Assembly: GCF_018343715.1 (NCBI RefSeq)
Contig: NZ_JAGYPL010000002.1
Span: 1,258,001-1,322,000 of the forward strand
Reading direction: 5' to 3'
DNA from: Bacillus sp. FJAT-49711
GTDB taxonomy: Bacteria > Bacillota > Bacilli > Bacillales > Bacillaceae_C
DNA: 64,000 bases
The position numbers were made by a program, and so were the translations under genes. Below, piece by piece: positions 53,632 to 63,774 of this stretch. Each line of letters starts with the position of its first letter. Position 1 is the stretch's first letter. Below the pieces are notes generated by a model, which had not been told where the DNA came from, made no database searches, and was given only the letters and a program-made list of their open reading frames with translations.

Positions 53632-55245
53632 ATGAATTTGGATCATTTATATCAACCTTATACATCTCAACGTACAACGGTTTTTGCAAAAAATGGGATG
53701 GTGGCAACTTCACAACCATTAGCTGCTCAAGCAGGATTGGATATATTAAAAAAAGGTGGAAATGCGATTGATGCAGCGATAGCGGCAGCAGCGGCACTGA
53801 CTGTCGTTGAGCCGACCTCTAATGGAATTGGAGGAGATGCATTCGCACTCGTTTGGACGAAAGGGAAACTTCACGGTTTAGATGCTAGTGGTCCTGCTCC
53901 GCAATCCATTAGTCTTGAAAAAGTTAAAGCACGTGGATATGAAAAAATGCCTACGCATGGCGTGGTTCCGATTACCGTTCCTGGTGTACCATCTGCTTGG
54001 GTTGAGCTTTCTAAAAAATTTGGTAGACTTCCTTTAACTGAAACGCTGGAACCAGCGATTCAATATGCGGAGGAAGGCTTTCCGTTGACACCTGTTTTAG
54101 GAAAGTATTGGAGGCTTGCATACAATCGATTTTTAGATTTATTTTCAACGAAGGAAGAATTTAAGCCTTGGTTTGAAACTTTCGCGCCAAATGGAAGAGC
54201 ACCAGAAATTGGTGAAATATGGCGTTCGCGAGGTCATGCAGCAACATTAAGAGCGATTGCCAATACGAATGCAGAAAGTTTTTACAGAGGAGAGCTTGCT
54301 GAAAAAATAACTTCATATGTAAAAAAACATAACGGTTTTCTTTCAATGGAAGATTTAATTTCGTATAAAGCGGAATGGGTAGAGCCTATCTCGGTAAAAT
54401 ATCGTGGATATGATGTTTGGGAAATTCCTCCAAGTGGACAGGGAATTGTTACACTTATGGCACTAAATATTGCGAAAGGCTTTAATTTTACAGAAAAAGA
54501 TAATGTAGAAACGTATCATAAACAAATAGAAGCGATGAAGCTCGCATTTATGGACGGAAAAGCGTTTATTACAGACCCTGAGCATATGCCAATTAGCGTG
54601 GAGCATCTTCTGTCTGAGGAATATGCCGAAAAACGCAGGCAGGAAATAGGCACTGAAGCGATAGAACCTAGCGCAATTGAGCTTCCGAAAGGCGGTACTG
54701 TTTACTTGGCAACAGCCGATTGTGATGGAAATATGGTTTCTTTCATTCAAAGTAACTATATGGGTTTTGGTTCAGGGATTGTCGTTCCGGATACAGGAAT
54801 AGCTTTACAAAATCGAGGCCATGACTTTTCCTTGGATGAACAGCATCCGAATGCATTGAAGCCCGGGAAGAAATGCTACAACACAATTATTCCTGGATTT
54901 TTAACGAAAGACGGCGAGGCAGTTGGTCCTTTTGGTGTAATGGGTGGATTTATGCAACCACAAGGCCATTTTCAAGTCGTTTCGAATACAATTGATTTTC
55001 ATTTGAATCCACAAGCGGCTCTCGACGCTCCGCGCTGGCAATGGACAGAAGGGAAAAAAGTTGTGTTAGAACCGAATTTCCCTCTCCATATTGCACAAGC
55101 TTTAGCTCGTAAAGGCCACCAAGTACAATTGTCCGTTGACAGTGGCAGTTTTGGACGTGGCCAAGCCATTTGGCGTAATCACGAAACTGGCGTTTTGATG
55201 GGCGGAACTGAGTCGCGCACGGATGGATCGATTGCTGCTTGGTGA
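53632..55245 (+). CDS. gamma-glutamyltransferase family protein (second paralogue)
   Basis: The 537-aa protein matches the first paralogue along its whole length, for example MVATSQPLAAQAGLDILKKG and GNAIDAAIAAAAALTVVEP, with GGTVYLATADCDGNMVSF near 353 for the nucleophile Thr. It also lacks a signal peptide. The pair arose by tandem duplication and has diverged considerably. I take ATG 53632 behind AGAAGGAA. Substrate unknown; two half-size chromate transporters follow. Confidence 0.85.
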   Translation: MNLDHLYQPYTSQRTTVFAKNGMVATSQPLAAQAGLDILKKGGNAIDAAIAAAAALTVVEPTSNGIGGDAFALVWTKGKLHGLDASGPAPQSISLEKVKARGYEKMPTHGVVPITVPGVPSAWVELSKKFGRLPLTETLEPAIQYAEEGFPLTPVLGKYWRLAYNRFLDLFSTKEEFKPWFETFAPNGRAPEIGEIWRSRGHAATLRAIANTNAESFYRGELAEKITSYVKKHNGFLSMEDLISYKAEWVEPISVKYRGYDVWEIPPSGQGIVTLMALNIAKGFNFTEKDNVETYHKQIEAMKLAFMDGKAFITDPEHMPISVEHLLSEEYAEKRRQEIGTEAIEPSAIELPKGGTVYLATADCDGNMVSFIQSNYMGFGSGIVVPDTGIALQNRGHDFSLDEQHPNALKPGKKCYNTIIPGFLTKDGEAVGPFGVMGGFMQPQGHFQVVSNTIDFHLNPQAALDAPRWQWTEGKKVVLEPNFPLHIAQALARKGHQVQLSVDSGSFGRGQAIWRNHETGVLMGGTESRTDGSIAAW

Positions 55246-55265
55246 AATGATTGTTCTTATCAAGG

Positions 55266-55311
55266 AGTAAAAGTGACTTAGTCGGGTGTAAGCGTGGCTT
55301 ATCCGAGAGTA
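55266..55311. repeat. 21-bp-period intergenic repeats
   Basis: GTAAAAGTGACTTAGTC and GTAAGCGTGGCTTATCC lie 21 bases apart (from 55267 and 55288), with a third start at 55309. Confidence 0.5.
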
Positions 55312-55408
55312 AAAAATATATTTAGAAATTAGAAAAACGAATGAAATTTAACTAAAAACACAAGTAAGCTGCAAATCACGTAGTGCTTCTAGTAAAGGCG
55401 GTTTTATC

Positions 55409-55975
55409 ATGAAACAAAAAGATATTTTTATTGCATTTTTTCGTTCAGGCATGCTTGGTTTTGGAGGAGGGCCGTCAGCGATTCCCCTCGTTCACAGAGA
55501 AGTTGTTCTTATATATAAATGGATGAACGACGAAGAATTTTCTGATGTTTTAGCGCTTGCCAATGCATTACCAGGACCGATCAATACGAAAATGGCCGGC
55601 TACATCGGATGGAGAGTCGGTGGATTTTGGGGAATGATGAATGCTTTATTTGCGACCTCGATTCCAACCGTCGTATTAATGATCTTATTTTTGACCCTTT
55701 TAACAGCCCATAAGGATAAGCCTTGGGTGGCAGGAATGTCTAAAGCTGTATTGCCTGTAGCAGGTGTATTGCTCGGTGTATTAGCTTGGGACTTTATCGT
55801 AAAATCGAAGAAAACGCTCGGATGGCTCTGGGGTACCATCCTTATTCTGACGAGTGTGATCGTATTGGAGTTTCTTCATATTCATCCAGGAATTTTAATC
55901 GCCGCTCTTCTTACTGCAGCAATTGTTTTAGGGAGTAGGAAGAAGGATAAGCAAGAAAGGAGAGGCCAATCATGA
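55409..55975 (+). CDS. chromate transporter family half-protein 1
   Basis: The 188-aa membrane protein is a single CHR domain: FFRSGMLGFGGGPSAIPLVH at the start, ALANALPGPINTKMAGYIG in the middle and several hydrophobic segments. Half-size CHR proteins work in pairs. It overlaps the next gene by 4 bases. The family exports chromate in some members; others have unknown anions. AAAGGCGG precedes the ATG. Confidence 0.88.
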   Translation: MKQKDIFIAFFRSGMLGFGGGPSAIPLVHREVVLIYKWMNDEEFSDVLALANALPGPINTKMAGYIGWRVGGFWGMMNALFATSIPTVVLMILFLTLLTAHKDKPWVAGMSKAVLPVAGVLLGVLAWDFIVKSKKTLGWLWGTILILTSVIVLEFLHIHPGILIAALLTAAIVLGSRKKDKQERRGQS

Positions 55976-56505
55976 TTTACTGGCAAATTTTCCTTGCATT
56001 TTTTATTCCAGGAATTCTTGGCTATGGGGGAGGGCCATCTTCCATCCCTCTCATTGAAAATGAAGTAGTAGGGACGTATGGATGGCTCACTGTTCACGAA
56101 TTCAGTGAAGTGCTTGCTCTTGGGAATGCACTCCCAGGCCCAATCGCGACAAAAATGGCAGGATATATTGGCTATCAACAGGCAGGTGTGCTCGGAGCTG
56201 CCGTCGCACTATTTGCAACAGTAGCCCCATCTATGATACTCATGATTATGTTGCTCGGTCTTTTACTAAAATATAAACATTCTCCTCAAGTAAAAAAAAT
56301 GACGCAGCTTGTCAGACCTGCAATTGCTGTCTTACTCGGCATCATGACTGTGAATTTTTTCGTCAACTCGATTTCGTCGGGAGGTGCAGGATATCTCCAC
56401 ACCACTATTATCGGGATTGCAAGTCTATTATTATTAGAAAAGTGGAAAATCCATCCTGCTTATGTCATTGGGGGGGCACTTGTCTACGGGGCCATCTTCC
56501 TGTAA
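55972..56505 (+). CDS. chromate transporter family half-protein 2
   Basis: The 177-aa partner has the same layout (FFIPGILGYGGGPSSIPLIE, ALGNALPGPIATKMAGYIG). In half-size pairs the two members have opposite membrane orientation. Start ATGATT overlaps the stop of the first gene, indicating coupling. No chrR-like regulator is seen. Confidence 0.88.
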   Translation: MIYWQIFLAFFIPGILGYGGGPSSIPLIENEVVGTYGWLTVHEFSEVLALGNALPGPIATKMAGYIGYQQAGVLGAAVALFATVAPSMILMIMLLGLLLKYKHSPQVKKMTQLVRPAIAVLLGIMTVNFFVNSISSGGAGYLHTTIIGIASLLLLEKWKIHPAYVIGGALVYGAIFL

Positions 56506-56539
56506 AAAAATAGGAATCGATCCTCAGGCAATGCGTTTG

Positions 56540-56568
56540 TTGTCATGAAAAGCCGATAGTGTTAAGAT
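56540..56568 (+). promoter_or_regulatory. SigA promoter of secA
   Basis: TTGTCA (56540-56545), 17 bases, then TAAGAT (56563-56568). Confidence 0.55.
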
Positions 56569-56661
56569 TAGTAAGCAGATATAGTTATTTTGAGCTACAT
56601 TCATGCAACGTATCCTGTATTTTATTTTTGCCTGAATTTTATTTGTAAGGGAGCGTTATAT

Positions 56662-59175
56662 ATGGTTGCATTTTTAAATAAATTATTTGATCCTAATACA
56701 CGGGAAATAAAGCGCTTGGAAAAGTTCGCGGAAAGCATCCAAGCATTCGAATCAGAAATGGAAAATAAATCGGATGATGAATTACGCGATAAAACTGCAG
56801 AATTTCAGGAAAGATATCAAAAAGGGGAAACACTTGATAGTCTTTTAGTAGAGGCGTTTGCGGTTGTTCGTGAAGGCGCACGTCGTGTGCTGGGTCTTTA
56901 TCCTTATCCAGTTCAGCTTATGGGGGGAGCTACCCTCCACGAAGGAAACATCGCTGAAATGAAGACTGGGGAAGGTAAAACGCTGACGGCTACGATGCCT
57001 GTTTATTTAAATGCGCTTACTGGTAAAGGCGTGCACGTCGTAACAGTAAACGAATACTTAGCGAATCGTGATGCCACGGAAATGGGAGAACTTTATCAGT
57101 TTTTAGGACTGACAGTCGGTCTTAATTTAAATAGTATGTCCAAAGAAGAAAAACAAGAAGCATATGCAGCAGATATTACGTATGGTACTAATAACGAGTT
57201 TGGGTTTGACTACCTTCGTGATAATATGGTTCTTTATGCAGAGCAAAGGGTACAAAGACCTCTCCACTATGCGGTTATTGACGAGGTTGACTCGATTTTA
57301 ATTGACGAAGCGAGAACACCATTAATTATTTCGGGGCAAGCTCAAAAATCAACACAATTGTATTTGCAAGCCAATTCTTTCGTCTACATGCTAAAAAAAG
57401 AAGAAGATTATACGTATGATGAAAAAACTAAAGGGGTTCAGTTAACAGAAGAGGGGATTAATAAAGCTGAACGCGCCTTTAAAATCGATAACCTTTTCGA
57501 TATTTCACATGTGACATTAAATCACCATCTAAACCAAGCGTTGAAAGCACATGCAAGCATGCATCTCGATGTAGATTATGTTGTCCAAGAAGGCGAAATC
57601 ATCATCGTTGACCAATTTACAGGTCGCCTTATGAAAGGGCGCCGTTTCAGTGATGGGCTCCATCAAGCCATTGAAGCGAAAGAAGGCGTCGAAATTCAAA
57701 ATGAATCGATGACGATGGCTACTATTACATTCCAGAACTACTTCCGGATGTATGAAAAACTCGCAGGGATGACAGGTACTGCCAAAACGGAGGAAGAAGA
57801 ATTCCGTAATATTTATAATATGCGAGTTATTGCAATTCCTACGAACAAACCGATTACGAGGGATGACCGTGCGGACTTAATTTATTCATCTATGGATGGG
57901 AAATTTCGTGCAGTTGTAGAAGATATAGCCGAACGCCACCGTCTTGGCCAACCCGTTCTTGTTGGTACAGTCGCAATTGAAACATCGGAGCTTATTTCAA
58001 CGCTTTTATTAAAAAAAGGCGTAAAGCATAATGTATTGAATGCGAAGAACCACGGTCGTGAAGCGGATATTATTGTAGAAGCAGGACAACAAGGCGCTGT
58101 TACGATCGCGACAAACATGGCTGGCCGCGGTACTGATATTAAATTGGGAGACGGCGTAAAAGAGCTGGGCGGATTAGCGGTTATCGGTACAGAACGACAT
58201 GAATCACGAAGGATTGATAATCAGTTAAGAGGACGTTCTGGTCGTCAAGGAGATCCAGGGATCACGCAATTTTATTTGTCTATGGAAGACGAATTAATGA
58301 GACGATTCGGATCAGACAATATGAAAAACATGATGCAAAAACTTGGAATGGATGATTCTCAGCCGATTCAAAGCCGAATGGTTTCCAAAGCGGTCGAATC
58401 TGCACAGAAGCGTGTTGAAGGTAATAACTTTGATGCTCGGAAACAACTACTTCAATATGATGATGTTTTACGTCAACAACGTGAGATTATTTATCAGCAG
58501 CGAAATGATGTAATGGAATCGGAAAATCTTCGTGACATCGTCGAGAAAATGATTGCTTCAGTTATTGGTCGCGCCGTTTCTGCCCATACCCCTTCGCATG
58601 AAGAAGAGGAACAATGGAATTTACAAGGTATTATTGATTATGTAAATGCCACTTTACTTCCAGAAGGAGATATTACTGCAGATGATTTAAAGCGAAAAGA
58701 TCCAGAAGAAATGACTGACTTCATTTTTGAAAAGGTAAAAATTCGCTATGATCAAAAAGAAGAGTATTTGTCACCGGAGCAAATGCGTGAGTTTGAAAAA
58801 GTTATTTTACTGCGTTCCGTCGATTCAAAGTGGATTGACCATATTGATGCAATGGAACAGCTAAGACAAGGTATTCATTTGCGTGCATACGGTCAAATTG
58901 ATCCGCTGAGAGAATATCAAGCTGAAGGGTTTGCGATGTTTGAAAGCATGGTTACAGCGATCGAGGAAGATACTGCCAAATACGTTATGAAGGCGGAAAT
59001 TCGCCACAACTTGGAGCGTGAGGAAGTTGCAAAAGGTCAAGCTGTAAACCCGAAAGAAGAAGGCGGAGAAGTAAAAAGAAAGCCGGTTCGGAAAGAAGAA
59101 AGTATCGGACGGAATGCCCCTTGCCCATGTGGAAGCGGAAAAAAATATAAGAACTGCCATGGAAGATTGGCGTAG
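56662..59175 (+). CDS. secA: preprotein translocase ATPase SecA
   Basis: The 837-aa motor protein has Walker A ([13 protein letters not shown] near 103), DEAD-like [14 protein letters not shown] near 209, the preprotein cross-linking region and the C-terminal zinc motif [13 protein letters not shown]. It drives Sec export of secreted proteins. I place the start at ATG 56662 ([14 protein letters not shown]) behind AAGGGAG; the longer frame has no site. prfB follows 53 bases later, as in B. subtilis. Confidence 0.97.
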   Translation: MVAFLNKLFDPNTREIKRLEKFAESIQAFESEMENKSDDELRDKTAEFQERYQKGETLDSLLVEAFAVVREGARRVLGLYPYPVQLMGGATLHEGNIAEMKTGEGKTLTATMPVYLNALTGKGVHVVTVNEYLANRDATEMGELYQFLGLTVGLNLNSMSKEEKQEAYAADITYGTNNEFGFDYLRDNMVLYAEQRVQRPLHYAVIDEVDSILIDEARTPLIISGQAQKSTQLYLQANSFVYMLKKEEDYTYDEKTKGVQLTEEGINKAERAFKIDNLFDISHVTLNHHLNQALKAHASMHLDVDYVVQEGEIIIVDQFTGRLMKGRRFSDGLHQAIEAKEGVEIQNESMTMATITFQNYFRMYEKLAGMTGTAKTEEEEFRNIYNMRVIAIPTNKPITRDDRADLIYSSMDGKFRAVVEDIAERHRLGQPVLVGTVAIETSELISTLLLKKGVKHNVLNAKNHGREADIIVEAGQQGAVTIATNMAGRGTDIKLGDGVKELGGLAVIGTERHESRRIDNQLRGRSGRQGDPGITQFYLSMEDELMRRFGSDNMKNMMQKLGMDDSQPIQSRMVSKAVESAQKRVEGNNFDARKQLLQYDDVLRQQREIIYQQRNDVMESENLRDIVEKMIASVIGRAVSAHTPSHEEEEQWNLQGIIDYVNATLLPEGDITADDLKRKDPEEMTDFIFEKVKIRYDQKEEYLSPEQMREFEKVILLRSVDSKWIDHIDAMEQLRQGIHLRAYGQIDPLREYQAEGFAMFESMVTAIEEDTAKYVMKAEIRHNLEREEVAKGQAVNPKEEGGEVKRKPVRKEESIGRNAPCPCGSGKKYKNCHGRLA

Positions 59176-59228
59176 TTTTATATAGAAAAAGGTCATCTAA
59201 GAAATCCCAAATTTTGAGGTGGTTGTAA

Positions 59229-60327
59229 ATGGAATTATTTGAAGTAAGAATGGAACTAGAAAAAACGGCTAATCGTCTAGCCGATTTCAGGGGGTCTCTT
59301 TGACTTAGAAGAAAAGGAGACACGAATTGCAGAGTTGGAAGAAAGAATGCTGGAACCTGGATTTTGGGACGATCAACAGTCAGCCCAAACAGTAATCAAT
59401 GAAGCAAATTCGCTGAAAGATCTCGTCGGTGAGTACAAAGAATTGCTTGAAACTCAAGAAAATCTCGAGCTCACTCACGAACTCGTAAAAGAAGAAAATG
59501 ATCCAGAATTAGAAAACGACCTCCAATCAGAGCTGCACGAACTTATCGGACGTTTAAATGATTTTGAGTTACAGCTTTTATTAAGTGAGCCCTATGATAA
59601 AAATAATGCCATTCTTGAGCTTCACCCTGGTGCAGGTGGAACGGAATCCCAAGATTGGGGTTCTATCCTATTACGTATGTACACTCGCTGGGCGGAGAAA
59701 AAAGGTTTTAAAGTAGAAACACTCGACTACTTGGCGGGTGATGAAGCTGGGATTAAAAGCGTTACGCTATTAATTAAAGGCCATAATGCCTATGGCTATT
59801 TAAAAGCTGAAAAAGGCGTGCATCGTCTCGTTCGTATATCACCTTTTGACTCTTCAGGCCGCAGGCATACATCATTCGTTTCCTGCGATGTCATGCCAGA
59901 GTTTACGGATGATATTGAAATTGATATTCGAACTGAAGATTTAAAAGTCGATACGTACCGTTCTAGTGGAGCTGGTGGACAGCACGTTAATACAACAGAT
60001 TCTGCTGTCCGGATTACCCATATTCCTACAGGCACGGTTGTAACATGTCAGAACGAAAGATCGCAAATTAAAAACCGTGAACAAGCAATGAATATGCTGA
60101 AGGCTAAACTTTATCAGCGTGAAATTGAACAAAAAGAAAAAGAATTAGCCGAAATTCGCGGAGTACAAAAAGAAATTGGCTGGGGAAGTCAAATTCGCTC
60201 ATACGTTTTTCACCCGTATTCAATGGTAAAAGACCACCGGACGAACACCGAGGTTGGAAACGTTCATGCAGTAACCGATGGCGATATTGATATTTTTATC
60301 AATGCATTTTTAAGATCGAGAATATAA
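59229..60327 (+). CDS. prfB: peptide chain release factor 2 with programmed +1 frameshift
   Basis: The first 24 codons from ATG 59229 end at an in-frame TGA (59301-59303) within CTT-TGA-C, preceded by an AGGGGG Shine-Dalgarno-like stretch. Shifting +1 joins to the long frame from 59302 to 60327, giving 365 aa. Low RF2 favours the shift, an autoregulatory design kept in most bacteria. SPF (stop-codon reading, [10 protein letters not shown]) and GGQ ([10 protein letters not shown]) motifs are intact. A terminator follows. Confidence 0.96.
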
Positions 60328-60335
60328 TGGATGGA

Positions 60336-60370
60336 AGTGGCCGTACGTATTGTGCGGCTGCTTTTTATTT
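60336..60370 (+). terminator. prfB terminator
   Basis: AGTGGCCG pairs with CGGCTGCT (two wobbles), then TTTTTATTTT. Confidence 0.8.
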
Positions 60371-60436
60371 TGGAAGCTTGTAAAGTTGGTAAGCATTTCC
60401 TACAATTAAGATATTACATAAAAGAGGATGTGGAAA

Positions 60437-61345
60437 ATGAAACCGAGAGTTGAAAGTTTGCCGTTGAAAGTGTCTAGGATTTTAAATAGAAGGAAGGTGT
60501 TATCAGCAGAGGAAGCTGCCCGACTGATGAGAGATGAAAAAGGCTATGAAGGTGAGCTGCTTTTTGATGACAGAGTGGAAAAATTATCGAAAGAATGGTT
60601 AGTGCTCAACGATTTACAGCTAGAAAGTAATAATACCAACTTTCAAATCGATTCATTCCTAATAACCCAAAAACCAATGCTATTTGAAATCAAAAACCAC
60701 GAAGGAGACTATTATATAGAAGGTGATAAATGGTACTACATTAATGGTGATGTAGTCCCAAACCCAGTAAATCAATTGGAAAGAACTGAATCACTTTTAC
60801 AGCGCCTACTTCAGGACCACGGCTTTAATATCCCAATCGAAGCTTATATCATCTTTGTTAATCCTAATTTCCACTTATATAATGCTCCAAGAAATCTACC
60901 AATAAAATATCCCGCCCAATTAAATCGTTTTTTCAATAAACTCGATAAAAATCCAATAAAAGTAAATGAATATCATATGAGATTAGCGAAGAAACTAATC
61001 TATCTCCATAAAAATGTATCCCCTCGTACAATATTACCAAAATATAGTTACAACGACCTGCGTAAAGGAATAACATGTACCCATTGCCATTCATTTAATC
61101 TCGAGAGCAAAAAGATGGCTTTATTTTGTAAAAATTGTGGGACGATAGAAAATATCTCTTCAGCAATTTTACGTAGTGTCGATGAATATACACTTCTTTT
61201 TCCAGAACGAAAAATTACGATAAGTAATATTCTTGATTGGTGTAATGGGATAAGAACAAGAAACACAATTCGAAACATATTATTAAAACAGTACACCCTT
61301 AAGTACAATGGAAAAGCTTCCTACTATGAAAAAACAAGTAAATAA
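60437..61345 (+). CDS. NERD-domain protein with zinc ribbon
   Basis: The 302-aa protein has a NERD nuclease-related domain (about 35-155; EGELLFDD, a D in FQIDSFLIT and EIKNHEG with the Glu-x-Lys of the nuclease fold). A C-terminal zinc ribbon follows (CTHCHSFN, CKNCG). NERD proteins are thought to act on DNA, but their role is open. ATG 60437 is behind AGAGGATG. The 51-bp array begins 22 bases after the stop. Confidence 0.8.
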   Translation: MKPRVESLPLKVSRILNRRKVLSAEEAARLMRDEKGYEGELLFDDRVEKLSKEWLVLNDLQLESNNTNFQIDSFLITQKPMLFEIKNHEGDYYIEGDKWYYINGDVVPNPVNQLERTESLLQRLLQDHGFNIPIEAYIIFVNPNFHLYNAPRNLPIKYPAQLNRFFNKLDKNPIKVNEYHMRLAKKLIYLHKNVSPRTILPKYSYNDLRKGITCTHCHSFNLESKKMALFCKNCGTIENISSAILRSVDEYTLLFPERKITISNILDWCNGIRTRNTIRNILLKQYTLKYNGKASYYEKTSK

Positions 61346-61366
61346 CACCGTTTGACAAGAGAAATC

Positions 61367-62145
61367 ATTATTTACAAATACAGCGCGCAATCATCAGATA
61401 TGCTCAGTACCAAGTTGATTTGTCACAAATGCAGCGCGCAAGAGTCGGATGCGCTCAGTACCAAGTTGATTTGTCACAAATGCAGCGCGCAAACCTCGGA
61501 TACGCTCAGAACCAAGTTGGTTTGTCACAAATACAGCGCGCAAACCTCGGATACGCTCAGTACCCAGTTGATTTTTTACAAATACAGTGCACAAACATCG
61601 GATGCGCTCAGAACCAAGTTGATTTGTCACAAATACAGCGCACTAACATCGGATACGCTCAGAACCAAGTTGATTTGTTACAAATACAGCGCGCAAGAGT
61701 CGGATGCGCTCAGTACCGAGTTGATTTGTCACAAATACAGCGCGCAAGAGTCGGATGCGCTCAGTACCGAGTTGATTTGTTACAAATGCAGTGCGCAAGA
61801 GTCGGATACGCTCAGAACCAAGTTGAATTGTCACAAATGCAGCGTGGAAGAGTCGGATGCGCTCAGTACCAAGTTGATTTGTCACAAATACAGCGCGCAA
61901 GAGTCGGATACGCTCAGTACCAAGTTGATTTGTCACAAATGCAGTGCGCAAGAGTCGAATACGCTCAGTACCAAGTTGATTTGTTACAAATGCAGCGCGC
62001 AAAAGTCGGATACGCTCAGTACCAAGTTGATTTGTCACAAATACAGCACGCAAGAGTCGGATACGCTCAGTACCAAGTTGAATTGTCACAAATACAGCAC
62101 GCAAGCATACGCCCAGGACAAGCTAATTTTGTCACAACGCTCCGC
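61367..62145. repeat. 51-bp tandem repeat array (14 full copies plus edges)
   Basis: Units of exactly 51 bases begin at 61381 and every 51 bases to 62044, with a degraded copy from 62095 and a part unit before 61381. The unit contains two dyads, AGCGC...GCGCT (unit positions 2-6 and 20-24) and the palindrome ATTTGT-C-ACAAAT (38-50). No unit has an indel. The region is open in several frames on both strands because the unit lacks stops. Recurrent variable columns (unit positions 20, 28, 32, 39, 44 and 51) change the residue in both plus frames, so coding is unlikely. It fills most of the 1-kb gap between the NERD gene and cccB. Confidence 0.95.
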
Positions 62146-62362
62146 CCAAGAGTCATGTATGCATCGAATTGATCAACTACCATTTGTTTGCCGATAAATA
62201 TCCAATATTGTTATTCACACATTTGCAACAAATGCAGGAACCCATAGCATATAAGGGTTATAAAGCAATTTTTCCATTTGTGGCAATGTTTGTGAGCGAC
62301 TCAATCTGTTTTAAAAATATCGATTGTTGGTATACTAAAATTATTGAAAGGAGTGTTTTAAC

Positions 62363-62698
62363 TTGAAGAAAAAGATACTTGGGTTGTGCATGGGTATTAC
62401 GTTAGCTCTTGGACTCGCAGCATGTGGTGGCGGAAATAATGCAAACAACAATAATAACAATAATGGTGGTGAAACCGCCACAAATGATGCTGAAGCGATT
62501 GTGAAGAAAAACTGTATTTCTTGTCATGGTGAAAATCTTGAAGGTCGAAATGGTCCTGAATTGGCTCACATTGGATCCCAGCTATCAAAGGATGAAATTT
62601 TAAAAGTGATTGAAGAAGGTAGACCCGGAATGCCTGGTAATATCATAAAAGGCGATGACGCTGATAAAGTGGCTACTTGGTTATCTGAGAAAAAATAA
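62363..62698 (+). CDS. cccB: cytochrome c-551 lipoprotein
   Basis: The 111-aa protein has a lipoprotein signal (KKK, hydrophobic core, lipobox LAAC near residue 21), an Asn-rich linker and one heme c site (CISCH near 51-55) with the axial Met in GRPGMPGN. It carries electrons at the outer membrane face. cccB follows prfB in B. subtilis; here the NERD gene and the array intervene. TTG start behind AAAGGAGTGT. Confidence 0.92.
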   Translation: MKKKILGLCMGITLALGLAACGGGNNANNNNNNNGGETATNDAEAIVKKNCISCHGENLEGRNGPELAHIGSQLSKDEILKVIEEGRPGMPGNIIKGDDADKVATWLSEKK

Positions 62699-62702
62699 TT
62701 TT

Positions 62703-62736
62703 AAAGGATGCGATATCTTAACCGCATCCTTTTTTC
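62703..62736 (+). terminator. cccB terminator
   Basis: AAAGGATGCG/CGCATCCTTT with a 10-base loop, then T-run. Confidence 0.92.
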
Positions 62737-62863
62737 ATCGCATAAATTTCTTCACACCGCACAACCGTAGCAGAATTTGTACTCTTTGAATCTTTGGAGT
62801 GTCATCTTGGGGACGGTAAACCCCACATTGGCTGCTTACCTCAAGACACCAACCGCCCACTGC

Positions 62864-63100
62864 TTATCGTAAAGGGATTTTTTGAAAAGAAGCGGGACTA
62901 TCGATCAAGTCCCGATCATCGACGGCGCTTTTTGTAGCAATGAAGCCGGCATCATCTCCTAAATTTTGTCCGAAGCCCTGTGTTTTTTTATCATAGTTAT
63001 TCCAATCGGCTAATAAGTTTTGGCCTATATTTACTGCAGAAGCATTTTCAAAGGAATTAATTTTCAATACATAAATATTAATGTTAATAGCACTAGCCAA
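62864..63100 (-). CDS. spore germination protein of the GerPA/GerPF family
   Basis: The 78-aa protein has the small GerP pattern: an ININIYVLKINSFENASAVN start, then IGQNLLADWNNYDKKTQGFG. GerP proteins help germinants cross the spore coat. TTG start behind GAGGAGGTGG. It is an isolated member, divergent from the Hsp20-like gene, so a paralogue outside the gerP operon. Confidence 0.75.
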   Translation of the reverse strand: MASAININIYVLKINSFENASAVNIGQNLLADWNNYDKKTQGFGQNLGDDAGFIATKSAVDDRDLIDSPASFQKIPLR

Positions 63101-63173
63101 TGGAGTCCACCTCCTCTTAACGAACTATATTCAAAATGATTGGTTTTATGATGCTGAAAAGGAGGGATCGCCT

Positions 63174-63656
63174 ATGGATTTTGATAAATTAAAGCAATGG
63201 ATGGAACTCGCACAAAAATATCAAACAGGTGATTTTTGGAATAATATGATGAATCAATCCTCTTTTGGCCAATTTATGAATGAGTCCATGGATATGAGTG
63301 AAGGTCCCTCTCCATCAGAAAAAACGAACCAACCGCAAAATCCCACCACTTTTCCGAAAATTGATATTTACATAACGGAAACTGAAGTCGTCGTTATAGC
63401 CGAACTAGCGGGCTATGAAAAGGAAAATCTTCAAATATCCGTTTCTGGAAACAAGCTGCTGCTCAAAGGGACATCTACGCCGATTATTATCGGTCAGCCC
63501 GTTCACCAGGAAAGAAATGAAGGTCAGTTTCAACGGATCATAGAATTGCCAGAACCTACCTATTCAAATCAAATTAGAGCAAAACTGCAAAATGGACTTT
63601 TAACATTAATATACAAACGAAATTATTTCCAGGAAGAAAGGGTATCCATCGATTAG
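63174..63656 (+). CDS. Hsp20/alpha-crystallin-like protein
   Basis: The 160-aa protein has a variable N-terminus (about 1-55) and an alpha-crystallin domain (about 60-155; PKIDIYITETEVVVIAELAG, and NGLLTLIYKRN). Length and composition resemble the spore-coat-associated members (CotP/CotM type). ATG 63174 is behind AAAGGAGGGATCG. It shares an upstream region with the GerP-like gene, pointing to expression in sporulation. Confidence 0.8.
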   Translation: MDFDKLKQWMELAQKYQTGDFWNNMMNQSSFGQFMNESMDMSEGPSPSEKTNQPQNPTTFPKIDIYITETEVVVIAELAGYEKENLQISVSGNKLLLKGTSTPIIIGQPVHQERNEGQFQRIIELPEPTYSNQIRAKLQNGLLTLIYKRNYFQEERVSID

Positions 63657-63774
63657 CTTTTTTTAGATATATCAATTCTGCCAACTTGAGGAATGAAACA
63701 TACTAAAATCGCTCTTATGTTCGCCACTATCTGAAAAGTGCTCATCTGTAAAAATATAATTGCGGGGAATACAC

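Noticed and set aside
61367-62145. CRISPR array
   Set aside because: The whole 51-bp unit is repeated with no unique spacers, and no cas genes are near.
61352-62197. ORF of 281 codons (TTG start) and further ORFs in other frames over the 51-bp array
   Set aside because: They exist because the 51-bp unit lacks stops in several frames. Variation between units does not favour synonymous change and no convincing ribosome site precedes them.
62190-62197. GCCGATAA as a SigD -10 for cccB
   Set aside because: No TAAA-like element lies 14-16 bases upstream, and it is 165 bases from the start codon.
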